From the NCBI GenBank assembly GCA_934402055.1, contig CAKRTC010000002.1, positions 1 to 64,000 on the forward strand: DNA of 64,000 nucleotides. Direction: 5' to 3'. The notes beneath the pieces are model-generated. The model searched no databases. It was not told the origin of the DNA and saw nothing but the letters and a program-made list of their open reading frames with translations. This DNA is from an uncultured Lachnospiraceae bacterium. Its GTDB lineage: Bacteria > Bacillota > Clostridia > Lachnospirales > Lachnospiraceae. This document shows, in pieces, positions 1 to 8,798 of this stretch; within the stretch, counting starts at the first letter, position 1, and each line of letters starts with the position of its first letter. The position numbers were made by a program, and so were the translations under genes.

Positions 1-275
1 CTCTTATCCTTATCGTGATTGCCTTGATATTCAGAATGCTTGGCGTATTTATTTCCCTGCTTGGTACAAGACTCAGAAACAAGGAACGCCTGTTTGCAAT
101 GATGGCTTATACTCCAAAAGCTACGGTTCAGGCAGCAATAGGCGGTATACCGCTTGCTCTCGGATTAAGCTGCGGCGATACGGTTCTTACCGTTGCCGTG
201 CTTGCAATAGTCCTTACCGCGCCTATTGGAGCTTTTGCCATAGATCTCTCTTATAAAAAATTATTAAGTAAATGA
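1..275 (+). CDS. Cation:proton antiporter, C-terminal fragment
   Basis: The reading frame is open from the left edge, so the gene begins outside the window; a GTG at position 15 is internal. About 90 residues are visible, with two or three hydrophobic segments and a PKATVQAAIGG motif followed by a glycine-rich helix, as at the C-terminal end of CPA-type Na+/H+ antiporters. The family exchanges cations for protons across the cytoplasmic membrane. The gene converges on the desulfoferrodoxin gene. The exact subfamily (NhaP-like or Kef-like) cannot be decided from this fragment. Confidence 0.7.
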   Translation, partial: LILIVIALIFRMLGVFISLLGTRLRNKERLFAMMAYTPKATVQAAIGGIPLALGLSCGDTVLTVAVLAIVLTAPIGAFAIDLSYKKLLSK

Positions 276-296
276 CAAAGTTTCATAACTATCAGT

Positions 297-331
297 CTAA
301 AAAGAACCCGGTGCCTTATAAACACCGGATC
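297..331 (-). terminator. Intrinsic terminator of the rubrerythrin-desulfoferrodoxin operon
   Basis: Read on the minus strand, a stem of ATCCGGTG pairing with CACCGGGT is followed by TTCTTTTT. It lies just downstream of the desulfoferrodoxin stop codon and between convergent genes. Confidence 0.75.
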
Positions 332-344
332 CTTAAAAATTGAC

Positions 345-719
345 TTATGCCTTCCAGAGACTGTGGAGATTGCAATAAGCGTAGACTGCTTCTACCTCAT
401 CGCCTTCACATAATGCGAAGCAGACCTCAGGCTTCTCACCCGGGTGCAGCTCCTTACGCTGGTTGCCCTGTTTGGTATGAATGGATACCCACTCAATATA
501 GTGTTCCGGAAGCATAGGATGCTCAACCGAGCCTACCTTGACCGTGACAACACCATTATCTACAGTCCAGACCGGAACGTGCTTTTCTACAGCCGCATCT
601 GTTGTGCCCGGAATGATCTCTGTCATTGCCTCACCACAACAGACTACCGGTACTCCGCTGTCCTTGACCTTGGCAATTATATTGCCGCAATGTTTGCAAA
701 TATAAAACTTCTGCTCCAT
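345..719 (-). CDS. dfx: Desulfoferrodoxin (superoxide reductase)
   Basis: Reduces superoxide to hydrogen peroxide without making oxygen, in the cytoplasm of anaerobes. The 124 residues have the two-domain 2Fe-SOR layout. The N-terminal desulforedoxin-like centre has Cys 8, 11, 27 and 28. The catalytic iron centre has the EKH motif (45-47), His 67, His 73, Cys 116 and His 119, and all ligands are present. An AAGGAG ribosome binding site precedes the ATG. It is the last gene of an operon with rubrerythrin 24 bases upstream, which would remove the peroxide formed. It is followed by an intrinsic terminator. Confidence 0.96.
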   Translation of the reverse strand: MEQKFYICKHCGNIIAKVKDSGVPVVCCGEAMTEIIPGTTDAAVEKHVPVWTVDNGVVTVKVGSVEHPMLPEHYIEWVSIHTKQGNQRKELHPGEKPEVCFALCEGDEVEAVYAYCNLHSLWKA

Positions 720-743
720 GATGTGTTCTCCTTTCCTTGATAA

Positions 744-1286
744 TCAATAGTTTTCCGCGTGCAACTCAAAATAGCTCTGGGGATGGCTGCAGGCAGGACA
801 GACTTCGGGAGCCTTTTCACCGACAACGATATGTCCGCAGTTGCGGCACTCCCATACCTTGACTTCGCTCTTGGCGAATACCTGAGCCGTCTCAACATTG
901 TGCAGGAGGGCGCGGTAACGCTCCTCATGGTGTTTCTCAATAGCAGCTACAAGACGGAAACGCTCTGCCAACTCATGAAAACCTTCCTCATCCGCAGTCT
1001 TGGCAAAGCCGTCGTACATGTCCGTCCACTCGTAGTTCTCACCCTCGGCGGCAGCAAGAAGATTATCTGCAGTCTCACCGATACCGAAGAGTTCCTTGAA
1101 CCAAAGCTTGGCATGTTCCTTTTCATTATCAGCGGTCTTCAGGAACAACGCCGCAATCTGCTCGTAACCCTCTTTTTTCGCTTTGGATGCAAAATAAGTA
1201 TACTTGTTTCTTGCCTCTGATTCACCGGCAAAGGCCGCCAGTAGATTTTTTTCTGTTTGTGTGCCTGTGTACTTGCTTTCTTTCAT
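744..1286 (-). CDS. rbr: Rubrerythrin
   Basis: NADH-linked peroxidase that reduces hydrogen peroxide in the cytoplasm. The 180 residues have an N-terminal ferritin-like four-helix diiron domain, with ESEARNKY and EKEHAKLW in the first pair of helices and EKHHEERY in the last. A C-terminal rubredoxin domain carries two Cys pairs (CRNCG and CPACS). A longer frame opens at a GTG at 1304, but the ATG at 1286 is preceded by AAAGGAGC at good spacing and begins the usual MKESKYTGT sequence, so it was chosen. The neighbours are superoxide reductase downstream and the DUF134-NifX gene about 50 bases upstream, all co-directional and probably one operon. Confidence 0.95.
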   Translation of the reverse strand: MKESKYTGTQTEKNLLAAFAGESEARNKYTYFASKAKKEGYEQIAALFLKTADNEKEHAKLWFKELFGIGETADNLLAAAEGENYEWTDMYDGFAKTADEEGFHELAERFRLVAAIEKHHEERYRALLHNVETAQVFAKSEVKVWECRNCGHIVVGEKAPEVCPACSHPQSYFELHAENY

Positions 1287-1336
1287 AAACGTTGCTCCTT
1301 TCACTATATTTTCTTATTTCTTTGCTGTAACCAAAA

Positions 1337-2113
1337 TCAATGACAGCCGTGATTTCCGCAGCCGTGGCTTCCGCAGCTGTGACCGCCTTCACCGTGCTCG
1401 TGGTCATGATGACTGCAGTGAACATCCGGATCATATCCGAGATTGCCTGCAAGCAGTGCATTAACTGCTGTATCGGCATCTCCGCTTACACCGCCATAGA
1501 GCTTGATCCCTGCCTCAGCCAAAGCCATCTGAGCGCCTCCGCCTATACCTCCGCATATCAAGGTATCCACTCCGCGCTGCATAAGGAAGCCTGCCAGTGC
1601 TCCGTGTCCGCTTCCGTTTGTATCAACTACTTCTTCGCTTACGATCTTGCCGTCCGAAACATCATATATCTTGAACTGCTCCGTGTGTCCGAAATGCTGG
1701 AAGATCTGCCCATTTTCATAAGTAACCCCGATTTTCATAATAACATCTCCTTTATACTCGTTATCCGATCCGCTTGTTCCGTCTGTCTGCTTCAGACATT
1801 GATTGCAGCAATGCCGCTCCTGTCCGTCACATATACGGTAATTACCTCCTGTAATATGCAGCGGTTTTCCGTAAACAATACACGCAGCCAGCTTACGTCT
1901 TGCACTTTCATATATCTCCTGAACCGTCGAACGGGAAATATCCATCTGTGCAGCACATTGCTCATGCGTCCGCTGATCCAGATCCACAAGTCTGATCACC
2001 TCATATTCATCCAATGTCAGTCGGATAGCCTCTCTGTCCTCACACCCTTTCGGAAAAAACAGATCTATCTGAGGTTCTCCGCATATCCTGCGGCAGCGTG
2101 GTGGTCTTGGCAT
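1337..2113 (-). CDS. DUF134 DNA-binding domain fused to NifX/NifB-type FeMo-cofactor-like domain
   Basis: A 258-residue two-domain protein. Residues 1-100 match the UPF0251/DUF134 family: the MPRPPRCRRI start, then a sigma-70-like helix-turn-helix around DISRSTVQEIYESARRKL. Residues 126-230 match the dinitrogenase iron-molybdenum cofactor domain (FQHFGHTEQFKIY, LICGGIGGGAQ). The tail is rich in His and Cys (about 235-258), likely metal-binding. The second domain has its own in-frame ATG at 1738 with an AAAGGAGATG ribosome binding site, so a shorter NifX-like product may also be made. The gene heads the oxygen-defence operon. A regulatory or metal-handling role is inferred; no function is proven for this architecture. 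Confidence 0.85.
   Translation of the reverse strand: MPRPPRCRRICGEPQIDLFFPKGCEDREAIRLTLDEYEVIRLVDLDQRTHEQCAAQMDISRSTVQEIYESARRKLAACIVYGKPLHITGGNYRICDGQERHCCNQCLKQTDGTSGSDNEYKGDVIMKIGVTYENGQIFQHFGHTEQFKIYDVSDGKIVSEEVVDTNGSGHGALAGFLMQRGVDTLICGGIGGGAQMALAEAGIKLYGGVSGDADTAVNALLAGNLGYDPDVHCSHHDHEHGEGGHSCGSHGCGNHGCH
1736..1747 (-). promoter_or_regulatory. Internal ribosome binding site and ATG for the NifX-like half
   Basis: On the minus strand AAAGGAG stands about seven bases before an ATG that is in frame with the upstream DUF134 domain and begins MKIGVTYENG, the usual start of stand-alone NifX-like proteins. It suggests two products from one gene, or a recent fusion of two genes that keeps the old start signals. 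Confidence 0.5.
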
Positions 2114-2131
2114 GTAAATGTCTCCTTATTT

Positions 2132-2145
2132 TCGGTATATACCGA
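2132..2145. promoter_or_regulatory. 14-bp perfect palindrome, candidate operator
   Basis: TCGGTATATACCGA is a perfect palindrome directly downstream of the -10 box of the DUF134-rubrerythrin-desulfoferrodoxin operon. Its position over the transcription start is where a repressor would act. The encoded DUF134 helix-turn-helix protein is the nearest candidate ligand, but this is inference. Confidence 0.5.
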
Positions 2146-2173
2146 TTATGAGCCTGTATTTAAAAAAAATCAA
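2145..2173 (-). promoter_or_regulatory. Promoter of the DUF134-rbr-dfx operon
   Basis: On the minus strand the -35 is TTGATT (2168-2173) and the -10 is CATAAT (2145-2150), with a spacer of exactly 17. The 14-bp palindrome begins at the last base of the -10 box. The start codon is about 32 bases further on. Confidence 0.6.
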
Positions 2174-2422
2174 TAGGGTTTTCAATAACTTATTTTATTA
2201 TGGTAAAATTTAACGGTAACTTAATACTTAAAATCTTATATAATATGTAACTGTTCCAAGCCAAGCGCATTTTTCATGAAAAACTGTGAGTCATGCTTGC
2301 ATGCACGAGCAGTTTTATGTGAAAATTCATTTGGCTGATATGCCACAGCGACGAAATGCGAAGCATTTTGAAGCTGCTTGGCTATGATTATAATCTTGTA
2401 AAAAAGAGGCTTAAGAATAAAG

Positions 2423-2830
2423 ATGAATATCTTGGTTATAGATGCACAAGGCGGAGGAATCGGACGCCAGATAGTTGCCGAGGTCAGAGAAGCATTTCCG
2501 CAGGCTTGCGTAACTGCTGTCGGAACCAATGTCATGGCTACCTCAGCCATGTTAAAAGCGGGTGCAAACTACGCCGCAACAGGTGAAAATGCCGTAATGG
2601 TCGGATGCCGCAGAGCCGATGTTATCATAGGTCCTATAGGGATAGTTATTGCGGATGCGATGCACGGTGAGATAACTCCTGCCATGGCTCTTGCCGTAGG
2701 CCAAAGCAATGCCAGACGTATATTGCTGCCTATGAGCCATTGTGACAATATAGTTGTAGGCGTTTCCAATTTTTCGATCAGCAGTCTGATTTCGGATGTG
2801 ATTGATGAACTAAATAAAATACCTGAATAA
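2423..2830 (+). CDS. DUF3842 family protein
   Basis: A 135-residue soluble protein with a glycine-rich N-terminus (MNILVIDAQGGGIGRQI) like the start of a nucleotide-binding Rossmann fold. A conserved core follows, with GENAVMVGCRRADVIIGPIG, then a hydrophobic C-terminal half. It matches the DUF3842 family of Clostridia, whose function is unknown. It is divergent from the DUF134-rbr-dfx operon and upstream of an unrelated membrane module with its own promoter, so it is probably monocistronic. The ribosome binding site is weak and distant (GAGG about 14 bases away). Confidence 0.8.
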   Translation: MNILVIDAQGGGIGRQIVAEVREAFPQACVTAVGTNVMATSAMLKAGANYAATGENAVMVGCRRADVIIGPIGIVIADAMHGEITPAMALAVGQSNARRILLPMSHCDNIVVGVSNFSISSLISDVIDELNKIPE

Positions 2831-2854
2831 ATCTCCATGCTTGACGCCAACTTA

Positions 2855-2883
2855 TTGATAAATTCACTTTAAGGTGCTAAACT
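2855..2883 (+). promoter_or_regulatory. Promoter of the small membrane protein pair
   Basis: The -35 is TTGATA (2855-2860), the spacer 17 bases, and the -10 TAAACT (2878-2883) preceded by TGC, giving an extended -10. The same TGCTAAACT word occurs in the candidate V-ATPase promoter near 22.87 kb. Confidence 0.55.
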
Positions 2884-2889
2884 GTTTTT

Positions 2890-3085
2890 GTTTCGCAGGA
2901 AGCGGACATATCGGTACAGAAGTACCTGTTAAATTTGATTTTATATTACGGATGTCTTAATTGATGAGACATCTTGATTTCAGGTGATGTATGCCAGGAA
3001 GGTATGCGATTTCTCAGAAGGGAAATGGTATACCTTCTTTTTGTATACCTTCACCTTAATGTTTTTTTAGGGAGGTACATTTATT
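2890..3085 (+). promoter_or_regulatory. Structured leader with attenuator-like terminator before the membrane protein pair
   Basis: About 195 bases lie between the predicted start of transcription and the ATG at 3086. Visible elements are a hairpin GGTAC-AGAA-GTACC, a hairpin GATGTCT/AGACATC, a possible long-range ACCTG/CAGGT pairing enclosing it, and then a terminator hairpin at 2998-3037 with TTTTT. A second copy of GTATACCTTC at 3043-3052, directly after the T-run, offers an alternative partner for the GAAGGTAT arm. This is what a riboswitch or attenuator looks like, but I recognise no known aptamer consensus. Confidence 0.45.
2998..3042 (+). terminator. Leader terminator hairpin
   Basis: GAAGGTAT (2998-3005) pairs with ATACCTTC (3030-3037), followed by five T. 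It lies before, not after, a gene, so it probably attenuates transcription of the genes at 3086 and 3508. Confidence 0.6.
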
Positions 3086-3511
3086 ATGGCATGTTTTCTT
3101 GTTCCTGCAACAGAAGCAGTTGTAACCACAGTAGCAACAAAGATCATCAGATCCAATGAACACGATAAAGCGGAAACATTTAATATTAAGCTTCCGGACG
3201 GCAGCATTGAAGAAGTGACAAAGACTCCTTTTTCTACCAAACTCAGATGGCTCAACAAGATGCTTTGGGGCGGATCTGCTCTCCTTGCATTCGAACATCT
3301 GTGGCACGGTGAGGTCGTTCCTTTCTTCCCGTTCCTTACTGCCGTAGAGAGCGGCGAGACCTCCGAGATGCTTGCCGAGATGGGAAGCACCGGAGTGATG
3401 ATGGCCGTACTTGTTACAGCCACCTGGCTTGTTATGCTTGCGGTTTCCTCAGCAATGGAAAAGAAAGCAATTCACAGCAGTGCGCTTGTAAATGAGGAGG
3501 TAAAGGCATGA
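3086..3511 (+). CDS. Conserved membrane protein of unknown function, first of a pair
   Basis: A 141-residue protein with no family I can name. The N-terminus (MACFLVPATEAVVTTVATK) is a short hydrophobic stretch. A charged segment of about 25 residues follows (25-50). There is a second hydrophobic region around 60-85, with FEHLWHGEVVPFFPF containing two His, and a clear transmembrane helix about 103-123. A GGGAGG ribosome binding site precedes the ATG. It overlaps the next gene by four bases, so the two are translationally coupled. Function is unknown; a membrane complex with the next protein is inferred from coupling. Confidence 0.75.
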   Translation: MACFLVPATEAVVTTVATKIIRSNEHDKAETFNIKLPDGSIEEVTKTPFSTKLRWLNKMLWGGSALLAFEHLWHGEVVPFFPFLTAVESGETSEMLAEMGSTGVMMAVLVTATWLVMLAVSSAMEKKAIHSSALVNEEVKA

Positions 3512-3822
3512 CTCTCTTAACAAGTGTTTTTGCGGCAACCATCTGCACAGTTATCTGGTACAGGAATGCACCTAATTCCAAGCTGAATATCGCTCCTCTT
3601 TGCTGGATGTTCTGGGGCGCGTCATTGATGTGGTTTGTAGATGCAATCTTTGAGTACGCCGAACTCGGTGCGGAATACTTCGCTCCGGCTCCTATGGATA
3701 TGTTAAATGATCTCTACCTCGGACTTTCCGTTGTTGCATTTGCACTTATCATCTGGCTTATCATGCTCCTTGTGAAGGATCCCAAGGGTGTAGTTAAGGC
3801 TGCATTATTTAGAGCAAAATAA
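3508..3822 (+). CDS. Conserved membrane protein of unknown function, second of a pair
   Basis: A 104-residue protein with three predicted transmembrane helices (about 2-18, 28-48, 70-93) and an acidic stretch between the second and third (DAIFEYAELGAE). The ATG overlaps the stop codon of the preceding gene. A strong terminator follows. I do not recognise the family. The coupling, shared small size and shared leader suggest that the two proteins form one membrane unit. Confidence 0.75.
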   Translation: MTLLTSVFAATICTVIWYRNAPNSKLNIAPLCWMFWGASLMWFVDAIFEYAELGAEYFAPAPMDMLNDLYLGLSVVAFALIIWLIMLLVKDPKGVVKAALFRAK

Positions 3823-3839
3823 TATTCATGTTCACAACA

Positions 3840-3868
3840 GCTCCGAATGAACTTCGGAGCCGTTTTTT
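3840..3868 (+). terminator. Terminator of the membrane protein pair
   Basis: GCTCCGAA pairs with TTCGGAGC over a five-base loop and is followed by CG and six T. Confidence 0.85.
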
Positions 3869-3898
3869 CTTCTATTAATATTTTTACAACAATGCCAG

Positions 3899-3977
3899 TG
3901 CCGTATTTACAAGAACATTTGCTCCCTTTTATTCAAGAGTTCGCCGTTAGGCGAAGTTTCCTATAAGTTAAAAAAAG
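3899..3977. repeat. Dispersed intergenic repeat, copy D (tail module)
   Basis: Contains GCGAAGTTTCCTATAAGTTA followed by an A-run, which matches the GCAATTTCCTATGAGTTA plus A-run at 40615-40636. Both copies also have CCGTATTT upstream. An internal hairpin TTCGCC/GGCGAA is present. Confidence 0.5.
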
Positions 3978-4020
3978 AAGGGCCTTGGAGTTCCAAATGA
4001 ACCCTAGGTCCTTCTTTTTT
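3971..4020. terminator. Bidirectional terminator between convergent genes
   Basis: AAAAAAGAAGGGCCTTGG pairs with CCTAGGTCCTTCTTTTTT with one mismatch and one wobble. It has T-runs on both strands and can stop both the plus-strand module and the minus-strand aminotransferase. Confidence 0.8.
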
Positions 4021-4086
4021 CTGAGCTATGCTTTTTTCACAGCCCCTTTTTTGTATGCTTTCATTTCAAATTATATCTTTTGACGA

Positions 4087-5289
4087 TCATCTCATATTTG
4101 CACAAATATATTCACCTAATCTCTGTAATCCCTTGCTGATTTCTTCTGTCGTCATGTTGCCGAATGACAGTCTCAGACAATTATGACCGCTTCCGTCCAC
4201 AAAGAAGCCTGCTCCCGGAGTATAGCTCGCCTTAAATTCCTCTACATGAGTGAGCATTTCTGTTGTATCCGGTGCATTCTCCGGAAGTTCTACCCAGAAG
4301 AATATACCTCCGTCAGGTCTGTGATATCCGGTTCCCTGCGGCATATATTTTTGCACAGCTTCTACCGCAGCATCAAATTTCTTTCTATATACCTCTATTG
4401 CTTTCTTGATATGATCCTCATATAAGCCTCTCTCAAAGTACTCCGCAACGAACATCTGGGTAAGGACAGCTGTATGCGAATTTGTCGCTGTTTTAATATC
4501 AAAAATATGATCAATTATCTCACTAGCCGCATATACATATCCTACACGCACTCCGGGTGCAAAGCACTTGGAAAAGCTGTCTGCAAAGATAACATTTCCG
4601 GCCTTATCCATTGACTTGATTGACGGAAGCTGTTCTTTATTCTGACGAAGCTCAACATACGGATCATCCTCGAGGATTATTATATCCGTATGCTGTGAGG
4701 CAAAATCCGCAATTGCCTGTCTCCTCTCAAGGCTGGTCGTTGCACCTGTCGGATTCTGGAATGATGGTATTATATAAATCATCTTTGGCTTATACTGATC
4801 ATATTTAGCCTTAAGATCCTCGATAATCATTCCGTTCTCATCACACTTTACTCCGATACACTTTGCTTCAAACATTTCAAAGACCTGAATAGCCTGCATG
4901 AATGTGGGAGCTTCGACTAGTACAACATCTCCTTTATCAATGAAAAGCTGGCATACCATATTCAGAGTCTCCAGTCCTCCCTGCGTAACAAGCACATCCT
5001 CCGGATCTGCATCGTAAACAAAACGCCTTGGAAGCATGTATTTTACAATATCTTTTCTTAATTGAAGAAGACCTTTTGGATTGTTGTATGAAAGTGCCTC
5101 TACACCGCGATTATTTCTGTCAAGAAGCTCGTAAGCCATTTCCCTTACCTCTTCTACCGGAAATGTTTCACTTGCAGGGCAGCCAAGTGCAAAATTGGCA
5201 ATGTCAGGACTTACTACAGAAAGGTACGCATCATGTGTGACTTTGGCGTGAACAGCCATCGCATTAATTCTTTCACTAAACTCAAACAT
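4087..5289 (-). CDS. PLP-dependent aminotransferase, fold type I (2-aminoadipate/kynurenine aminotransferase type)
   Basis: A 400-residue class I/II aminotransferase of the group that includes LysN and the aminotransferase domain of MocR regulators, here without a DNA-binding domain. Visible motifs are TQGGLETLNMVCQL (cofactor phosphate binding), SFQNPTGATTSLERR, LEDDPY with the pyridine-binding Asp, ADSFSKCFAPGVRVGY with the Schiff-base Lys, and LRLSF with the substrate carboxylate-binding Arg. It is cytoplasmic. The true amino donor cannot be read from sequence; aromatic or 2-aminoadipate-like substrates are usual for the group. It is downstream of a shikimate-kinase-like gene but separated by a probable terminator. 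Confidence 0.85.
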   Translation of the reverse strand: MFEFSERINAMAVHAKVTHDAYLSVVSPDIANFALGCPASETFPVEEVREMAYELLDRNNRGVEALSYNNPKGLLQLRKDIVKYMLPRRFVYDADPEDVLVTQGGLETLNMVCQLFIDKGDVVLVEAPTFMQAIQVFEMFEAKCIGVKCDENGMIIEDLKAKYDQYKPKMIYIIPSFQNPTGATTSLERRQAIADFASQHTDIIILEDDPYVELRQNKEQLPSIKSMDKAGNVIFADSFSKCFAPGVRVGYVYAASEIIDHIFDIKTATNSHTAVLTQMFVAEYFERGLYEDHIKKAIEVYRKKFDAAVEAVQKYMPQGTGYHRPDGGIFFWVELPENAPDTTEMLTHVEEFKASYTPGAGFFVDGSGHNCLRLSFGNMTTEEISKGLQRLGEYICANMR

Positions 5290-5337
5290 TTTGATCTCCT
5301 TAATTCAATACTACGACCATTAATAATTGTTTCAAAT

Positions 5338-5383
5338 AAAAAAGGCTGTTACATCAGAGTTTAATATCTTCAATGTTCCAGCC
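5338..5383 (-). terminator. Probable terminator of the shikimate-kinase-like gene
   Basis: Read on the minus strand, GGCTG pairs with CAGCC across a long loop that can extend with ACAT/ATGT. It is followed by TTTTTTATT. Confidence 0.5.
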
Positions 5384-5404
5384 CCATTACTGTTTATGTT
5401 ATTA

Positions 5405-5911
5405 TCAATAAATATCTGATTCGATTATGCTTCGCAATTCGTCTACTATCTCACCGAATTCTCTATCATTCTCATCTATAATGATATCCGCATACTGCTC
5501 ATAGAGCTTTGCTCGTTCATCATAAAGATCCTTAAGTGTATATCCGTCAGGAATCGCAACTCCTCTGTCAACGACATTGCCGATACGCTTCTCCATCTCC
5601 TCATATGAAATCCGGAGATAAACAACGGTGGAAATCGCCTTGAGGTGTTCCATAGCCCAATCCTCATAGCAGATCGATCCTCCGGGTGCTATCACGGAGT
5701 TCTCTGCCTCCAATGAAGCAGCTATGTCTCCCTCGACCTTAATAAAACCGTCTGTGCCCTGCTCCGCTATTATTTCCTTTAATAGCTTTCCGGTCTGTTC
5801 CTGTATAACGATGTCAACATCTATAAAGCTCATACCGAGTCGCTTTGCAAGCAAAACGCCTACAGTTGATTTTCCGCAGGACGGTGCGCCTATCATAGTG
5901 ATATTTTTCAT
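5405..5911 (-). CDS. Shikimate-kinase-like P-loop kinase with altered motifs
   Basis: A 168-residue protein of shikimate kinase length. Walker A is GAPSCGKS (8-15) and a DVD motif follows (about 32-34). The usual GGG substrate loop reads PGGS, and the LID motif that is normally RPLL reads RGVAIPDG. The C-terminal R-x3-Y (RAKLYEQYAD) is kept. A canonical shikimate kinase domain is present elsewhere, fused to AroE (53084-54313), so this paralogue may act on another small substrate. It lies between the aminotransferase and the ATP synthase operon. Confidence 0.7.
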   Translation of the reverse strand: MKNITMIGAPSCGKSTVGVLLAKRLGMSFIDVDIVIQEQTGKLLKEIIAEQGTDGFIKVEGDIAASLEAENSVIAPGGSICYEDWAMEHLKAISTVVYLRISYEEMEKRIGNVVDRGVAIPDGYTLKDLYDERAKLYEQYADIIIDENDREFGEIVDELRSIIESDIY

Positions 5912-5941
5912 AATTATAATTCCCTTTATTTAAACGTATCA

Positions 5942-5997
5942 CAGATGATCCCTATGCTTTTATTTTAAAAAGCTGCTCATTTTAAGCCGATCATCTG
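5942..5997. repeat. Inverted repeat between atpC and the kinase-like gene
   Basis: CAGATGATC (5942-5950) and GATCATCTG (5989-5997) are perfect 9-base complements. No good T-run follows on the minus strand, so it is only a possible weak terminator or processing hairpin of the atp operon. Confidence 0.35.
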
Positions 5998-6031
5998 AAA
6001 AAGTATTTATTAAAGGGATTTTACATTATTT

Positions 6032-6442
6032 TCAGACTAATTTGTTGCCTTTCTTTGCGTTCAATCTTGCCATAGCTCTCGTCATTGCAAGTTTTCCCTG
6101 ATAATAGCTCTTCTTACTGCTCTGCAGGCTCATTTTTTCCTTAGCTCGCTCGGCTGCGGCACGTGCTCTGTTTTCGTCGACATCCTCCGGTCTCTCAGCC
6201 GTATCAACTACAAGCACGGTTCCGTTCGAATCAACTCTTGCATAGCCCTGTCCCGTAACCACAGTATTCCAGCCGTCATCATTTTTATAACGCAGGCTGC
6301 CTATATATACGCCGATAACCATAGGCTCATGCTCTGCCTGAATACCGTATTCACCGTCAGCTGCCGGAATCACAAGGCTCTCACAGGGGCCTTCATAAAA
6401 TATTCCGTCACTGGATACTATCTTCAGATTAAACTTTGTCAT
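6032..6442 (-). CDS. atpC: F1Fo ATP synthase subunit epsilon
   Basis: Central-stalk subunit that rotates with gamma and modulates hydrolysis. The 136 residues have the N-terminal beta sandwich (about 1-85, with DGEYGIQAEHEPMV and GQGYARVDSNG) and a two-helix C-terminal domain (RARAAAERAKEKM onwards). Length is normal. It is the last gene of the atp operon, 11 bases after atpD. Confidence 0.96.
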   Translation of the reverse strand: MTKFNLKIVSSDGIFYEGPCESLVIPAADGEYGIQAEHEPMVIGVYIGSLRYKNDDGWNTVVTGQGYARVDSNGTVLVVDTAERPEDVDENRARAAAERAKEKMSLQSSKKSYYQGKLAMTRAMARLNAKKGNKLV

Positions 6443-6453
6443 GATGCTTCTCC

Positions 6454-8772
<2,319 letters not shown>

Positions 8773-8798
<26 letters not shown>

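Larger units (their letters stand above)
2114..2422. other. Divergent intergenic region between DUF134 and DUF3842 genes
   Basis: This holds the minus-strand promoter and palindrome noted above. A TATAAT at 2239-2244 on the plus strand could serve the DUF3842 gene, but I see no convincing -35. The 2270-2380 stretch has short inverted words (CATGCTTGCATG) and resembles the dispersed repeats only weakly. No gene is supported here. Confidence 0.4.

Noticed and set aside
2890..3085. Known riboswitch class (FMN, TPP, cobalamin, SAM, cyclic di-GMP, molybdenum cofactor) in this leader
   Set aside because: I looked for each conserved core and found none. The leader is reported only as attenuator-like.
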